From positions 51,643,949 through 51,707,948 of the forward strand of contig CP136065.1 of NCBI GenBank assembly GCA_032622095.1: DNA of 64,000 bases, read 5' to 3'. The notes under the pieces were generated by a model, which was not told the DNA's origin, searched no databases, and saw only the letters and a list, made by a program, of their open reading frames with translations. Of this stretch, positions 1 to 13,175 are shown piece by piece. How positions within the stretch are numbered: the first letter of the stretch is position 1; every line of letters starts with the position of its first letter. This DNA comes from Siphonodentalium dalli (Eukaryota > Mollusca > Scaphopoda > Gadilida > Siphonodentaliidae). The position numbers and the translations under genes were made by a program.

Positions 1-3000
1 CGATCTGTTTGTGAGAGTCTAACTACCGATCTGTTTGTTAGAGTCTAACTATCGACCTGTTTGTGAGAGTCTAACTACCGATCTGTTTGTGAGAGTCTAA
101 CTATCGACCTGTTTGTGAGAGTCTAACTACCGATCTGTTTGTGAGAGTCTAACTACCGACCTGTTTGTGAGAGTCTAACTACCGATCTGTTTGTTAGAGT
201 CTAACTACCGACCTGTTTGTTAGAGTCTAACTACCGACCTGTTTGTTAGAGTCTAACTACCGATCTGTTTGTTAGAGTCTAACTTCCGACCTGTTTGTTA
301 GAGTCTAACTACCGATCTGTTTGTGAGAGTCTAACTACCGATCTGTTTGTGAGAGTCTAACTACCGATCTGTTTGTGAGAGTCTAACTACCGATCTGTTT
401 GTGAGAGTCTAACTATCGACCTGTTTGTGAGAGTCTAACTACCGACCTGTTTGTGAGAGTCTAACTACCGACCTGTTTGTGAGAGTCTAACTACCGATCT
501 GTTTGTGAGAGTCTAACTATCGACCTGTTTGTGAGAGTCTAACTACCGATCTGTTTGTTAGAGTCTAACTACCGATCTGTTTGTGAGAGTCTAACTACCG
601 ATCTGTTTGTGAGAGTCTAACTACCGATCTGTTTGTTAGAGTCTAACTATCGACCTGTTTGTGAGAGTCTAACTACCGATCTGTTTGTGAGAGTCTAACT
701 ATCGACCTGTTTGTGAGAGTCTAACTACCGATCTGTTTGTGAGAGTCTAACTACCGACCTGTTTGTGAGAGTCTAACTACCGATCTGTTTGTTAGAGTCT
801 AACTACCGACCTGTTTGTTAGAGTCTAACTACCGACCTGTTTGTTAGAGTCTAACTACCGATCTGTTTGTTAGAGTCTAACTTCCGACCTGTTTGTTAGA
901 GTCTAACTACCGATCTGTTTGTGAGAGTCTAACTACCGATCTGTTTGTGAGAGTCTAACTACCGACCTGTTTGTGAGAGTCTAACTACCGACCTGTTTGT
1001 TAGAGTCTAACTACCGACCTGTTTGTGAGAGTCTAACTACCGATCTGTTTGTTAGAGTCTAACTACCGATCTGTTTGTGAGAGTCTAACTACCGACCTGT
1101 TTGTGAGAGTCTAACTACCGATCTGTTTGTTAGAGTCTAACTACCGACCTGTTTGTGAGAGTCTAACTACCGATCTGTTTGTTAGAGTCTAACTACCGAC
1201 CTGTTTGTGAGAGTCTAACTACCGATCTGTTTGTTAGAGTCTAACTACCGATCTGTTTGTGAGAGTCTAACTACCGACATGTTTGTGAGAGTCTAACTAC
1301 CGATCTGTTTGTTAGAGTCTAACTACCGATCTGTTTGTTAGAGTCTAACTACCGATCTGTTTGTTAGAGTCTAACTACCGATCTGTTTGTGAGAGTCTAA
1401 CTACCGATCTGTTTGTGAGAGTCTAACTACCGACCTGTTTGTGAGAGTCTAACTACCGACCTGTTTGTGAGAGTCTAACTACCGATCTGTTTGTGAGAGT
1501 CTAACTACCGATCTGTTTGTTAGAGTCTAACTACCGATCTGTTTGTGAGGGTCTAACTACCGACCTGTTTGTGAGAGTCTAACTACCGATCTGTTTGTTA
1601 GAGTCTAACTACCGATCTGTTTGTTAGAGTCTAACTACCGATCTGTTTGTTAGAGTCTAACTACCGATCTGTTTGTTAGAGTCTAACTACCGATCTGTTT
1701 GTGAGAGTCTAACTACCGATCTGTTTGTGAGAGTCTAACTACCGACCTGTTTGTGAGAGTCTAACTACCGACCTGTTTGTGAGAGTCTAACTACCGACCT
1801 GTTTGTGAGAGTCTAACTACCGACCTGTTTGTGAGAGTCTAACTACCGATCTGTTTGTGAGAGTCTAACTACCGACCTGTTTGTGAGAGTCTAACTACCG
1901 ACCTGTTTGTGAGAGTCTAACTACCGATCTGTTTGTTAGAGTCTAACTACCGACCTGTTTGTGAGAGTCTAACTATCGACCTGTCTGTGAGAGTCTAACT
2001 ACCGACCTGTTTGTGAGAGTCTAACTACCGATCTGTTTGTTAGAGTCTAACTACCGACCTGTTTGTTAGAGTCTAACTACCGACCTGTTTGTGAGAGTCT
2101 AACTACCGATCTGTTTGTGAGAGTCTAACTACCGACCTGTTTGTGAGAGTCTAACTACCGACCTGTTTGTGAGAGTCTAACTACCGACCTGTTTGTGAGA
2201 GTCTAACTACCGATCTGTATGTGAGAGTCTAACTACCGATCTGTTTGTGAGAGTCTAACTATCGACCTGTTTGTGAGAGTCTAACTACCGACCTGTTTAT
2301 GAGAGTCTAACTACCGACCTGTCTGTGAGAGTCTAACTACCGATATGTTTGTTAGAGTCTAACTACCGATCTGTTTGTTAGAGTCTAACTACCGATCTGT
2401 TTGTGAGAGTCTAACTACCGAACTGTTTGTGAGAGTCTAACTACCGATCTGTTTGTGAGAGTCTAACTACCGATCTGTTTGTGAGAGTCTAACTACCGAT
2501 CTGTTTGTGAGAGTCTAACTACCGACCTGTTTGTTAGAGTCTAACTACCGATCTGTTTGTGAGAGTCTAACTACCGAACTGTTTGTGAGAGTCTAACTAC
2601 CGATATGTTTGTGAGAGTCTAACTACCGACCTGTTTGTGAGAGTCTAACTACCGATATGTTTGTGAGAGTCTAACTATCGACCTGTCTGTGAGAGTCTAA
2701 CTACCGACCTGTTTGTTAGAGTCTAACTACCGATCTGTTTGTGAGAGTCTAACTACCGACCTGTTTGTGAGAGTCTAACTACCGATCTGTATGTGAGAGT
2801 CTAACTACCGATCTGTTTGTGAGAGTCTAACTATCGACCTGTTTGTGAGAGTCTAACTACCGACCTGTTTGTGAGAGTCTAACTACCGACCTGTTTGTGA
2901 GAGTCTAACTACCGATATGTTTGTTAGAGTCTAACTACCGATCTGTTTGTTAGAGTCTAACTATCGACCTGTTTGTGAGAGTCTAACTACCGATCTGTTT

Positions 3001-6000
3001 GTGAGAGTCTAACTACCGATATGTTTGTTAGAGTCTAACTACCGATCTGTTTGTGAGAGTCTAACTACCGATCTGTTTGTGAGAGTCTAACTACCGATCT
3101 GTATGTGAGAGTCTAACTACCGATCTGTTTGTTAGAGTCTAACTTCCGACCTGTTTGTTAGAGTCTAACTACCGATCTGTTTGTGAGAGTCTAACTACCG
3201 ATCTGTTTGTGAGAGTCTAACTACCGATCTGTTTGTGAGAGTCTAACTACCGATCTGTTTGTTAGAGTCTAACTACCGATATGTTTGTTAGAGTCTAACT
3301 ACCGATCTGTTTGTGAGAGTCTAACTACCGACCTGTTTGTGAGAGTCTAACTACCGACCTGTTTGTGAGAGTCTAACTACCGATCTGTATGTGAGAGTCT
3401 AACTACCGATCTGTTTGTGAGAGTCTAACTACCGATCTGTTTGTGAGAGTCTAACTACCGATCTGTATGTGAGAGTCTAACTACCGATCTGTTTGTGAGA
3501 GTCTAACTACCGACCTGTTTGTTAGAGTCTAACTACCGATCTGTTTGTTAGAGTCTAACTACCGATCTGTTTGTTAGAGTCTAACTACCGACCTGTTTGT
3601 GAGAGTCTAACTACCGATCTGTTTGTGAGAGTCTAACTACCGACCTGTTTGTTAGAGTCTAACTACCGATCTGTTTGTTAGAGTCTAACTACCGATCTGT
3701 TTGTGAGAGTCTAACTACCGATCTGTATGTTAGAGTCTAACTACCGATCTGTTTGTTAGAGTCTAACTACCGATCTGTTTGTTAGAGTCTAACTACCGAC
3801 CTGTTTGTGAGGGTCTAACTACCGATCTGTTTGTGAGAGTCTAACTACCGATCTGTTTGTGAGAGTCTAACTACCGATCTGTTTGTGAGAGTCTAACTAC
3901 CGATCTGTTTGTTAGAGTCTAACTACCGACCTGTTTGTGAGAGTCTAACTACCGATCTGTTTGTGAGAGTCTAACTACCGATCTGTTTGTGAGAGTCTAA
4001 CTACCGATCTGTTTGTTAGAGTCTAACTACCGATCTGTTTGTGAGAGTCTAACTACCGATCTGTTTGTTAGAGTCTAACTACCGATATGTTTGTTAGAGT
4101 CTAACTACCGATATGTTTGTGAGAGTCTAACTACCGATCTGTTTGTGAGAGTCTAACTACCGATCTGTTTGTGAGAGTCTAACTACCGATCTGTTTGTGA
4201 GAGTCTAACTACCGATCTGTTTGTGAGAGTCTAACTACCGATCTGTTTGTGAGAGTCTAACTACCGACCTGTTTGTGAGAGTCTAACTACCGATCTGTTT
4301 GTGAGAGTCTAACTATCGACCTGTCTGTGAGAGTCTAACTACCGACCTGTTTGTGAGAGTCTAACTACCGATCTGTTTGTGAGAGTCTAACTACCGATCT
4401 GTTTGTGAGAGTCTAACTACCGATCTGTTTGTGAGAGTCTAACTACCGATCTGTTTGTGAGAGTCTAACTATCGACCTGTCTGTGAGAGTCTAACTACCG
4501 ACCTGTTTGTGAGAGTCTAACTACCGATATGTTTGTTAGAGTCTAACTACCGATCTGTTTGTTAGAGTCTAACTACCGATCTGTTTGTGAGAGTCTAACT
4601 ACCGATCTGTTTGTGAGAGTCTAACTACCGATCTGTTTGTGAGAGTCTAACTACCGATCTGTTTGTGAGAGTCTAACTACCGACCTGTTTGTGAGAGTCT
4701 AACTACCGACCTGTTTGTGAGAGTCTAACTACCGATCTGTTTGTTAGAGTCTAACTACCGATATGTTTGTTAGAGTCTAACTACCGATATGTTTGTTAGA
4801 GTCTAACTACCGATATGTTTGTTAGAGTCTAACTACCGATCTGTTTGTGAGAGTCTAACTACCGACCTGTTTGTGAGAGTCTAACTACCGATCTGTATGT
4901 GAGAGTCTAACTACCGATCTGTTTGTGAGAGTCTAACTACCGATCTGTTTGTGAGAGTCTAACTACCGATCTGTTTGTGAGAGTCTAACTACCGACCTGT
5001 TTGTGAGAGTCTAACTACCGATCTGTATGTGAGAGTCTAACTACCGATCTGTTTGTGAGAGTCTAACTACCGATCTGTTTGTGAGAGTCTAACCACCGAC
5101 ATGTTTGTGAGAGTCTAACTACCGACCTGTTTGTGAGAGTCTAACTACCGACCTGTTTGTGAGAGTCTAACTACCGACCTGTTTGTGAGAGTCTAACTAC
5201 CGATATGTTTGTTAGAGTCTAACTACCGATCTGTTTGTTAGAGTCTAACTATCGACCTGTTTGTGAGAGTCTAACTACCGATCTGTTTGTGAGAGTCTAA
5301 CTACCGATCTGTTTGTGAGAGTCTAACTACCGACCTGTTTGTGAGAGTCTAACTACCGATCTGTATGTGAGAGTCTAACTACCGATCTGTTTGTGAGAGT
5401 CTAACTACCGATCTGTTTGTGAGAGTCTAACTACCGATCTGTTTGTGAGAGTCTAACTACCGACCTGTTTGTGAGAGTCTAACTACCGATCTGTATGTGA
5501 GAGTCTAACTACCGATCTGTTTGTGAGAGTCTAACTACCGATCTGTTTGTGAGAGTCTAACCACCGACATGTTTGTGAGAGTCTAACTACCGACCTGTTT
5601 GTGAGAGTCTAACTACCGACCTGTTTGTGAGAGTCTAACTACCGATCTGTTTGTGAGAGTCTAACTACCGATCTGTTTGTGAGAGTCTAACTACCGATAT
5701 GTTTGTTAGAGTCTAACTACCGATCTGTTTGTTAGAGTCTAACTATCGACCTGTTTGTGAGAGTCTAACTACCGATCTGTTTGTGAGAGTCTAACTACCG
5801 ACCTGTTTGTGAGAGTCTAACTACCGATCTGTTTGTGAGAGTCTAACTACCGACCTGTTTGTGAGAGTCTAACTACCGATCTGTTTGTGAGAGTCTAACT
5901 ACCGATCTGTTTGTGAGAGTCTAACTATCGACCTGTTTGTGAGAGTCTAACTACCGACCTGTTTGTGAGAGTCTAACTACCGACCTGTTTGTGAGAGTCT

Positions 6001-9000
6001 AACTACCGATCTGTTTGTGAGAGTCTAACTACCGATCTGTTTGTGAGAGTCTAACTACCGACCTGTTTGTGAGAGTCTAACTACCGATCTGTTTGTGAGA
6101 GTCTAACTACCGATCTGTTTGTGAGAGTCTAACTACCGACCTGTTTGTTAGAGTCTAACTACCGACCTGTTTGTGAGAGTCTAACTACCGACCTGTTTGT
6201 GAGAGTCTAACTACCGATCTGTTTGTGAGAGTCTAACTATCGACCTGTTTGTGAGAGTCTAACTACCGATCTGTTTGTGAGAGTCTAACTACCGATCTGT
6301 TTGTGAGAGTCTAACTACCGACCTGTTTGTGAGAGTCTAACTATCGACCTGTTTGTGAGAGTCTAACTACCGATCTGTTTGTGAGAGTCTAACTACCGAT
6401 CTGTTTGTGAGAGTCTAACTACCGACCTGTTTGTGAGAGTCTAACTACCGATCTGTTTGTGAGAGTCTAACTACCGATCTGTTTGTGAGAGTCTAACTAT
6501 CGACCTGTTTGTGAGAGTCTAACTACCGATCTGTTTGTGAGAGTCTAACTATCGACCTGTTTGTGAGAGTCTAACTACCGATCTGTTTGTGAGAGTCTAA
6601 CTACCGATCTGTTTGTGAGAGTCTAACTACCGACCTGTTTGTGAGAGTCTAACTATCGACCTGTTTGTGAGAGTCTAACTACCGATCTGTTTGTGAGAGT
6701 CTAACTACCGATCTGTTTGTGAGAGTCTAACTACCGACCTGTTTGTGAGAGTCTAACTACCGATCTGTTTGTGAGAGTCTAACTACCGATCTGTTTGTGA
6801 GAGTCTAACTATCGACCTGTTTGTGAGAGTCTAACTACCGATCTGTTTGTGAGAGTCTAACTACCGATCTGTTTGTGAGAGTCTAACTACCGACCTGTTT
6901 GTGAGAGTCTAACTACCGATCTGTTTGTGAGAGTCTAACTACCGATCTGTTTGTGAGAGTCTAACTACCGACCTGTTTGTTAGAGTCTAACTACCGACCT
7001 GTTTGTGAGAGTCTAACTACCGACCTGTTTGTGAGAGTCTAACTACCGATCTGTTTGTGAGAGTCTAACTACCGACCTGTTTGTGAGAGTCTAACTACCG
7101 ACCTGTTTGTGAGAGTCTAACTACCGATCTGTTTGTGAGAGTCTAACTATCGACCTGTTTGTGAGAGTCTAACTACCGATCTGTTTGTGAGAGTCTAACT
7201 ACCGATCTGTTTGTGAGAGTCTAACTACCGATCTGTTTGTGAGAGTCTAACTATCGACCTGTTTGTGAGAGTCTAACTACCGATCTGTTTGTGAGAGTCT
7301 AACTACCGATCTGTTTGTGAGAGTCTAACTACCGATCTGTTTGTGAGAGTCTAACTATCGACCTGTTTGTGAGAGTCTAACTATCGACCTGTTTGTGAGA
7401 GTCTAACTACCGATCTGTTTGTGAGAGTCTAACTACCGATCTGTATGTGAGAGTCTAACTACCGACCTGTTTGTGAGAGTCTAACTACCGATCTGTTTGT
7501 GAGAGTCTAACTATCGACCTGTTTGTGAGAGTCTAACTACCGATCTGTTTGTGAGAGTCTAACTACCGATCTGTTTGTGAGAGTCTAACTACCGATCTGT
7601 TTGTGAGAGTCTAACTACCGATCTGTTTGTTAGAGTCTAACTACCGATCTGTTTGTGAGAGTCTAACTACCGACCTGTTTGTGAGAGTCTAACTACCGAC
7701 CTGTTTGTGAGAGTCTAACTACCGACCTGTTTGTGAGAGTCTAACTACCGATCTGTTTGTTAGAGTCTAACTACCGATCTGTTTGTGAGAGTCTAACTAC
7801 CGATATGTTTGTGAGAGTCTAACTACCGACCTGTTTGTGAGAGTCTAACTACCGATATGTTTGTGAGAGTCTAACTATCGATCTGTTTGTGAGAGTCTAA
7901 CTATCGACCTGTTTGTGAGAGTCTAACTACCGATCTGTTTGTGAGAGTCTAACTACCGATCTGTTTGTGAGAGTCTAACTATCGACCTGTTTGTGAGAGT
8001 CTAACTACCGACCTGTTTGTGAGAGACTAACTACCGATCTGTTTGTGAGAGTCTAACTACCGATCTGTTTGTGAGAGTCTAACTACCGATCTGTTTGTGA
8101 GAGTCTAACTATCGACCTGTTTGTGAGAGTCTAACTACCGACCTGTTTGTGAGAGACTAACTACCGATCTGTTTGTGAGAGTCTAACTACCGATCTGTTT
8201 GTTAGAGTCTAACTATCGACCTGTTTGTGAGAGTCTAACTACCGACCTGTTTGTGAGAGACTAACTACCGATCTGTTTGTGAGAGTCTAACTACCGACCT
8301 GTTTGTGAGAGTCTAACTACCGACCTGTTTGTGAGAGTCTAACTACCGATCTGTTTGTTAGAGTCTAACTACCGATCTGTTTGTTAGAGTCTAACTATCG
8401 ACCTGTTTGTGAGAGTCTAACTACCGATCTGTTTGTGAGAGTCTAACTACCGATCTGTTTGTGAGAGTCTAACTATCGACCTGTTTGTGAGAGTCTAACT
8501 ACCGATCTGTATGTGAGAGTCTAACTACCGATCTGTTTGTGAGAGTCTAACTATCGACCTGTTTGTGAGAGTCTAACTACCGACCTGTTTGTGAGAGTCT
8601 AACTATCGACCTGTTTGTTAGAGTCTAACTACCGATCTGTTTGTGAGAGTCTAACTATCGACCTGTTTGTGAGAGTCTAACTACCGACCTGTTTGTGAGA
8701 GTCTAACTACCGATCTGTTTGTTAGAGTCTAACTACCGACCTGTTTGTGAGAGTCTAACTACCGATCTGTTTGTGAGAGTCTAACTACCGATCTGTTTGT
8801 GAGAGTCTAACTACCGATCTGTTTGTGAGAGTCTAACTACCGATCTGTTTGTGAGAGTCTAACTACCGATCTGTTTGTGAGAGTGTAACTACCGATCTGT
8901 TTGCGAGAGTCTAACTACCGATCTGTTTGTGAGAGTCTAACTACCGATCTGTTTGTGAGAGTCTAACTACCGATCTGTTTGTGAGAGTCTAACTACCGAT

Positions 9001-11958
9001 CTGTTTGTGAGAGTCTAACTACCGACCTGTTTGTGAGAGTCTAACTACCGATCTGTTTGTGAGAGTCTAACTACCGATCTGTTTGTGAGAGTCTAACTAC
9101 CGACCTGTTTGTGGTGGTCTAACTACCGATCTGTTTGTTAGAGTCTAACTACCGATCTGTTTGTGAGAGTCTAACTACCGACCTGTTTGTGAGAGTCTAA
9201 CTACCGATCTGTTTGTTAGAGTCTAACTACCGATCTGTTTGTGAGAGTCTAACTACCGATCTGTTTGTTAGAGTCTAACTACCGATCTGTTTGTTAGAGT
9301 CTAACTACCGACCTGTTTGTGAGAGTCTAACTACCGATCTGTTTGTTAGAGTCTAACTACCGATCTGTTTGTGAGAGTCTAACTACCGACCTGTTTGTGA
9401 GAGTCTAACTACCGATCTGTTTGTTAGAGTCTAACTACCGATCTGTTTGTGAGAGTCTAACTACCGATCTGTTTGTGAGAGTCTAACTATCGACCTGTTT
9501 GTGGTGGTCTAACTACCGATCTGTTTGTGAGAGTCTAACTACCGATCTGTTTGTTAGAGTCTAACTTCCGACCTGTTTGTTAGAGTCTAACTACCGATCT
9601 GTTTGTGAGAGTCTAACTACCGACCTGTTTGTGAGAGTCTAACTACCGATCTGTTTGTGAGAGTCTAACTACCGATCTGTTTGTGAGAGTCTAACTACCG
9701 ACCTGTTTGTGAGAGTCTAACTACCGATCTGTTTGTGAGAGTCTAACTACCGATCTGTTTGTGAGAGTCTAACTACCGATCTGTTTGTTAGAGACTAACT
9801 ACCGACCTGTTTGTGAGAGTCTAACTATCGACCTGTTTGTGAGAGTCTAACTACCGATCTGTTTGTGAGAGTCTAACTACCGACCTGTTTGTGAGAGTCT
9901 AACTACCGACCTGTTTGTGAGAGTCTAACTACCGATCTGTTTGTGAGAGTCTAACTACCGATCTGTTTGTGAGAGTCTAACTACCGATCTGTTTGTGAGA
10001 GTCTAACTACCGATCTGTTTGTGATAGTCTAACTACCGATCTGTTTGTGAGAGTCTAACTACCGATCTGTTTGTTAGAGTCTAACTACCGATCTGTTTGC
10101 GAGAGTCTAACTACCGATCTGTTTGTTAGAGTCTAACTACCGATCTGTTTGTGAGAGTCTAACTACCGATCTGTTTGTGAGAGTCTAACTACCGATCTGT
10201 TTGTGAGAGTCTAACCACCGATCTGTTTGTTAGAGTCTAACTACCGATCTGTTTGTGAGAGTCTAACTACCGATCTGTTTGTGAGAGTCTAACCACCGAT
10301 CTGTTTGTGAGAGTCTAACTACCCATCTGTTTGTGAGAGTCTAACTACCGATCTGTTTGTGATAGTCTAACCACCGATCTGTTTGTTAGAGTCTAACTAC
10401 CGATCTGTTTGTGAGAGTCTAACTACCGATCTGTTTGTGAGAGTCTAACTACCGATCTGTTTGTGAGAGTCTAACTACCGATCTGTTTGTGAGAGTCTAA
10501 CTACCGATCTGTTTGTGAGAGTCTAACTACCGATCTGTTTGTGAGAGTCTAACTACCGACCTGTTTGTGAGAGTCTAACTACCGATCTGTTTGTGAGAGT
10601 CTAACTACCGACCTGTTTGTGAGAGTCTGACTACCGACCTGTTTGTGAGAGTCTAACTACCGACCTGTTTGTGATAGTCTAACTACCGATCTGTTTGTGA
10701 GAGTCTAACTACCGACCTGTTTGTGAGAGTCTAACTACCGATCTGTTTGTGAGAGTCTAACTACCGATCTGTATGTGAGAGTCTAACTACCGACCTGTTT
10801 GTTAGAGTCTAACTACCGACCTGTTTGTGAGAGTCTAACTACCGATCTGTTTGTGAGAGTCTAACTACCGACCTGTTTGTGAGAGTCTAACTACCGATCT
10901 GTTTGTGAGAGTCTAACTACCGACCTGTTTGTGAGAGTCTAACTACCGATCTGTTTGCGAGAGTCTAACTACCGATCTGTTTGTGAGAGACTAACTACCG
11001 ACCTGTTTGTGAGAGTCTAACTACCGATCTGTTTGTGAGAGTCTAACTACCGACCTGTTTGTGAGAGTCTAACTACCGATCTGTTTGTGAGAGTCTAACT
11101 ACCGACCTGTTTGTGATAGTCTAACTATCGACCTGTTTGTGATAGTCTAACTACCGATCTGTTTGTGAGAGTCTAACTACCGACCTGTTTGTGATAGTCT
11201 AACTATCGACCTGTTTGTGATAGTCTAACTACCGATCTGTTTGTGAGAGTCTAACTACCGACCTGTTTGTGAGAGTCTAACTACCGATCTGTTTGTGAGA
11301 GTCTAACTACCGATCTGTTTGTTAGAGTCTAACTACCGATCTGTTTGTTGGAGTCTAACTACCGATCTGTTTGTTAGAGTCTAACTACCGACCTGTTTGT
11401 GAGAGTCTAACTACCGACCTGTTTGTTAGAGTCTTAACTACCGACCTGTTTGTGAGAGTCTAACTACCGATCTGTTTGTGAGAGTCTAACTACCGACCTG
11501 TTTGTGAGAGTCTAACTACCGATCTGTTTGTTAGAGTCTAACTACCGATCTGTTTGTTGGAGTCTAACTACCGACCTGTTTGTGAGAGTCTAACTACCGA
11601 TCTGTTTGTGAGAGTCTAACTACCGACCTGTTTGTTAGAGTCTAACTACCGATCTGTTTGTTGGAGTCTAACTACCGACCTGTTTGTGAGAGTCTAACTA
11701 CCGACCTGTTTGTGAGAGTCTAACTACCGACCTGTTTGTTAGAGTCTTAACTACCGACCTGTTTGTGAGAGTCTAACTACCGATCTGTTTGTGAGAGTCT
11801 AACTACCGATCTGTTTGTGAGAGTCTAACTACCGACCTGTTTGTGAGAGTCTAACTACCGACCTGTTTGTGAGAGTCTAACTACCGACCTGTTTGCGAGT
11901 CTAACTACCGATCTGTTTGTGAGAGTCTAACTACCGACCTGTTTGTGAGAGTCTAAAC
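1..11958. repeat. 26-bp satellite array, about 460 tandem monomers
   Basis: The whole stretch is a head-to-tail array of a 26-bp unit beginning cgatctgtttgtgagagtct. The period stays in register for more than 11 kb, and the array continues beyond the left edge. Common variant sites are T/C at unit position 5 (gaTct or gaCct), G/T in gtGagag or gtTagag, and C/T in actaCcg. Rarer variants (ctgtAtg, gatAtgt, aacttCc, gtGGtGgtct, gagagActaa) recur at exact multiples of 26, which shows duplication of multi-monomer blocks. Register breaks occur only near the right end: an extra t in gtcttaact near 11434 and again near 11746, and a 2-bp loss near 11895. Because 26 is not a multiple of 3 and taa/tag recur, no long frame is open. 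The right edge is continuous with LINE ORF1 sequence. Confidence 0.98.
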
Positions 11959-11960
11959 GT

Positions 11961-12395
11961 TTAACCCTTTACCCAACAAAACGGCCAAAAACGCCCAAAT
12001 AAAGCTTCAACAGCCTAAAATATCTTCGGTCTGTCTCAATAACACCATACAAATATGGATATCATTGGAACCGGTTCATTGACCACATTGTGATGGTTAC
12101 ATTTATGCCCTGTGCCAATGCATTCTCTTATATATGCGAGTCGACCATAAACAAATTCTTTTTTAACATTTTTTACCATTTTTTCTTATATTCTTTAACA
12201 ATTTACAATTTTATAATTTTTTCTTACATTTTTTAACAATTTTTATAATATTTTTCTACATTCTTTGACAATTTTATCATTTTTAATATGTGTTAAGCCA
12301 ATGCATTCTCTTATATATGCGAGGTGACCTATGGTCGACTCGCATATATAAGAGAATGCATTGGCACAGGGCCGTTATGTTGGGTAAAGGGTTAA
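11961..12395. mobile_element. TTAA-flanked piggyBac-type MITE (family A, copy 1)
   Basis: The body 11965-12391 starts CCCTTTACCCAACA and ends TGTTGGGTAAAGGG, perfect 14-bp terminal inverted repeats. A TTAA lies directly outside each end (11961-11964 and 12392-12395). TTAA target duplication plus CCC...GGG termini is the known signature of piggyBac-superfamily elements. No transposase frame is present, so this is a non-autonomous copy. The interior is AT-rich with runs of ttttt and contains a near-perfect palindrome at 12298-12366 built on a 26-bp stem (ccaatgcattctcttatata...), plus a half copy at 12115-12140. It sits between the satellite and the LINE fragment. Confidence 0.85.
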
Positions 12396-13140
12396 GAGAT
12401 TTTGCTGATTTTTGTTGTGGAACAGAGTGTGTTGTATCAACTGGTTCAACTTGAGTGGATTGTTTAGGAGCAACGTGCGCATCTGCAGTATATGCGTTTC
12501 CATGACCTGTAATACAGGTTCTGGGACAGGAGTAATATCGGCTACGTTAAGTTGTGTTGCTTGTGATATACGAATGTTGTTGGTCTGACTGGTGTCTGCC
12601 TGAATGCTCGCATCAGCACACTTTTTTTGTAGAACGACAAAATAGTGTGTGACTGGTTGAACTGATGGTCGAGCACCAAATACTCTATTTGCATCGAATC
12701 ATGAAAGATATTTCTGCCTTACACCTTTGAATTTTAAATTCATAGTCCCATATGGGACACGAACGACCCATTGCAGCATGTGTGAACCTTGACAGCTAGA
12801 TTTAGTTTTGTGTAATCCTTATAACCATGTCCACAGAAAGAACAGCGTGCACATATGGTTTCTTTACTTTTACGAATGGTGCGGACCAAGATAATATCCC
12901 TGACAGTTAAAATAGCGTAATGGATTTGGAACATATATACTTAAATCTACCTACGTACCCATCCTTCAATGTCGGTGGATGTTCGCACCGATTGAAGGTC
13001 AAAACTGTTCAAAGGAACTGTGTCCGTCAATCGTCTTTGAAAACCTACGGACTTCTGTAACAAGTGCATGACGTCGCGCTACTCTTGATCGGTTGTCGGC
13101 TTTAAATTCTTATTGTGACTTGTCGACGACCCACTGTTCG
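12396..13140 (-). pseudogene. LINE ORF1 (CCHC zinc-knuckle protein) fragment, decayed
   Basis: Read on the minus strand, this stretch matches the ORF1 copies at 35.4-36.1 kb and 56.0-56.9 kb base for base over long blocks. The open part 12740-12934 still reads KSKETICARCSFCGHGYKDY, the second zinc knuckle, with its last Cys replaced. ORF1 proteins of this type (I/Nimb/Jockey groups) bind RNA and accompany the retrotransposon RNP. Frameshifts and stops break the rest. On the low-coordinate side the homology crosses the family-A MITE and continues into the last satellite monomer (gagagtctaaacg). No RT is attached. Confidence 0.7.
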
Positions 13141-13175
13141 CGAACGATACGAATCGGGATATAATAGTAGATGTG

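Noticed and set aside
1-11958. CRISPR-like regular repeats
   Set aside because: Units are directly adjacent with no unique spacers, the period is 26 bp throughout, and the rest of the window is eukaryotic. It is a satellite.
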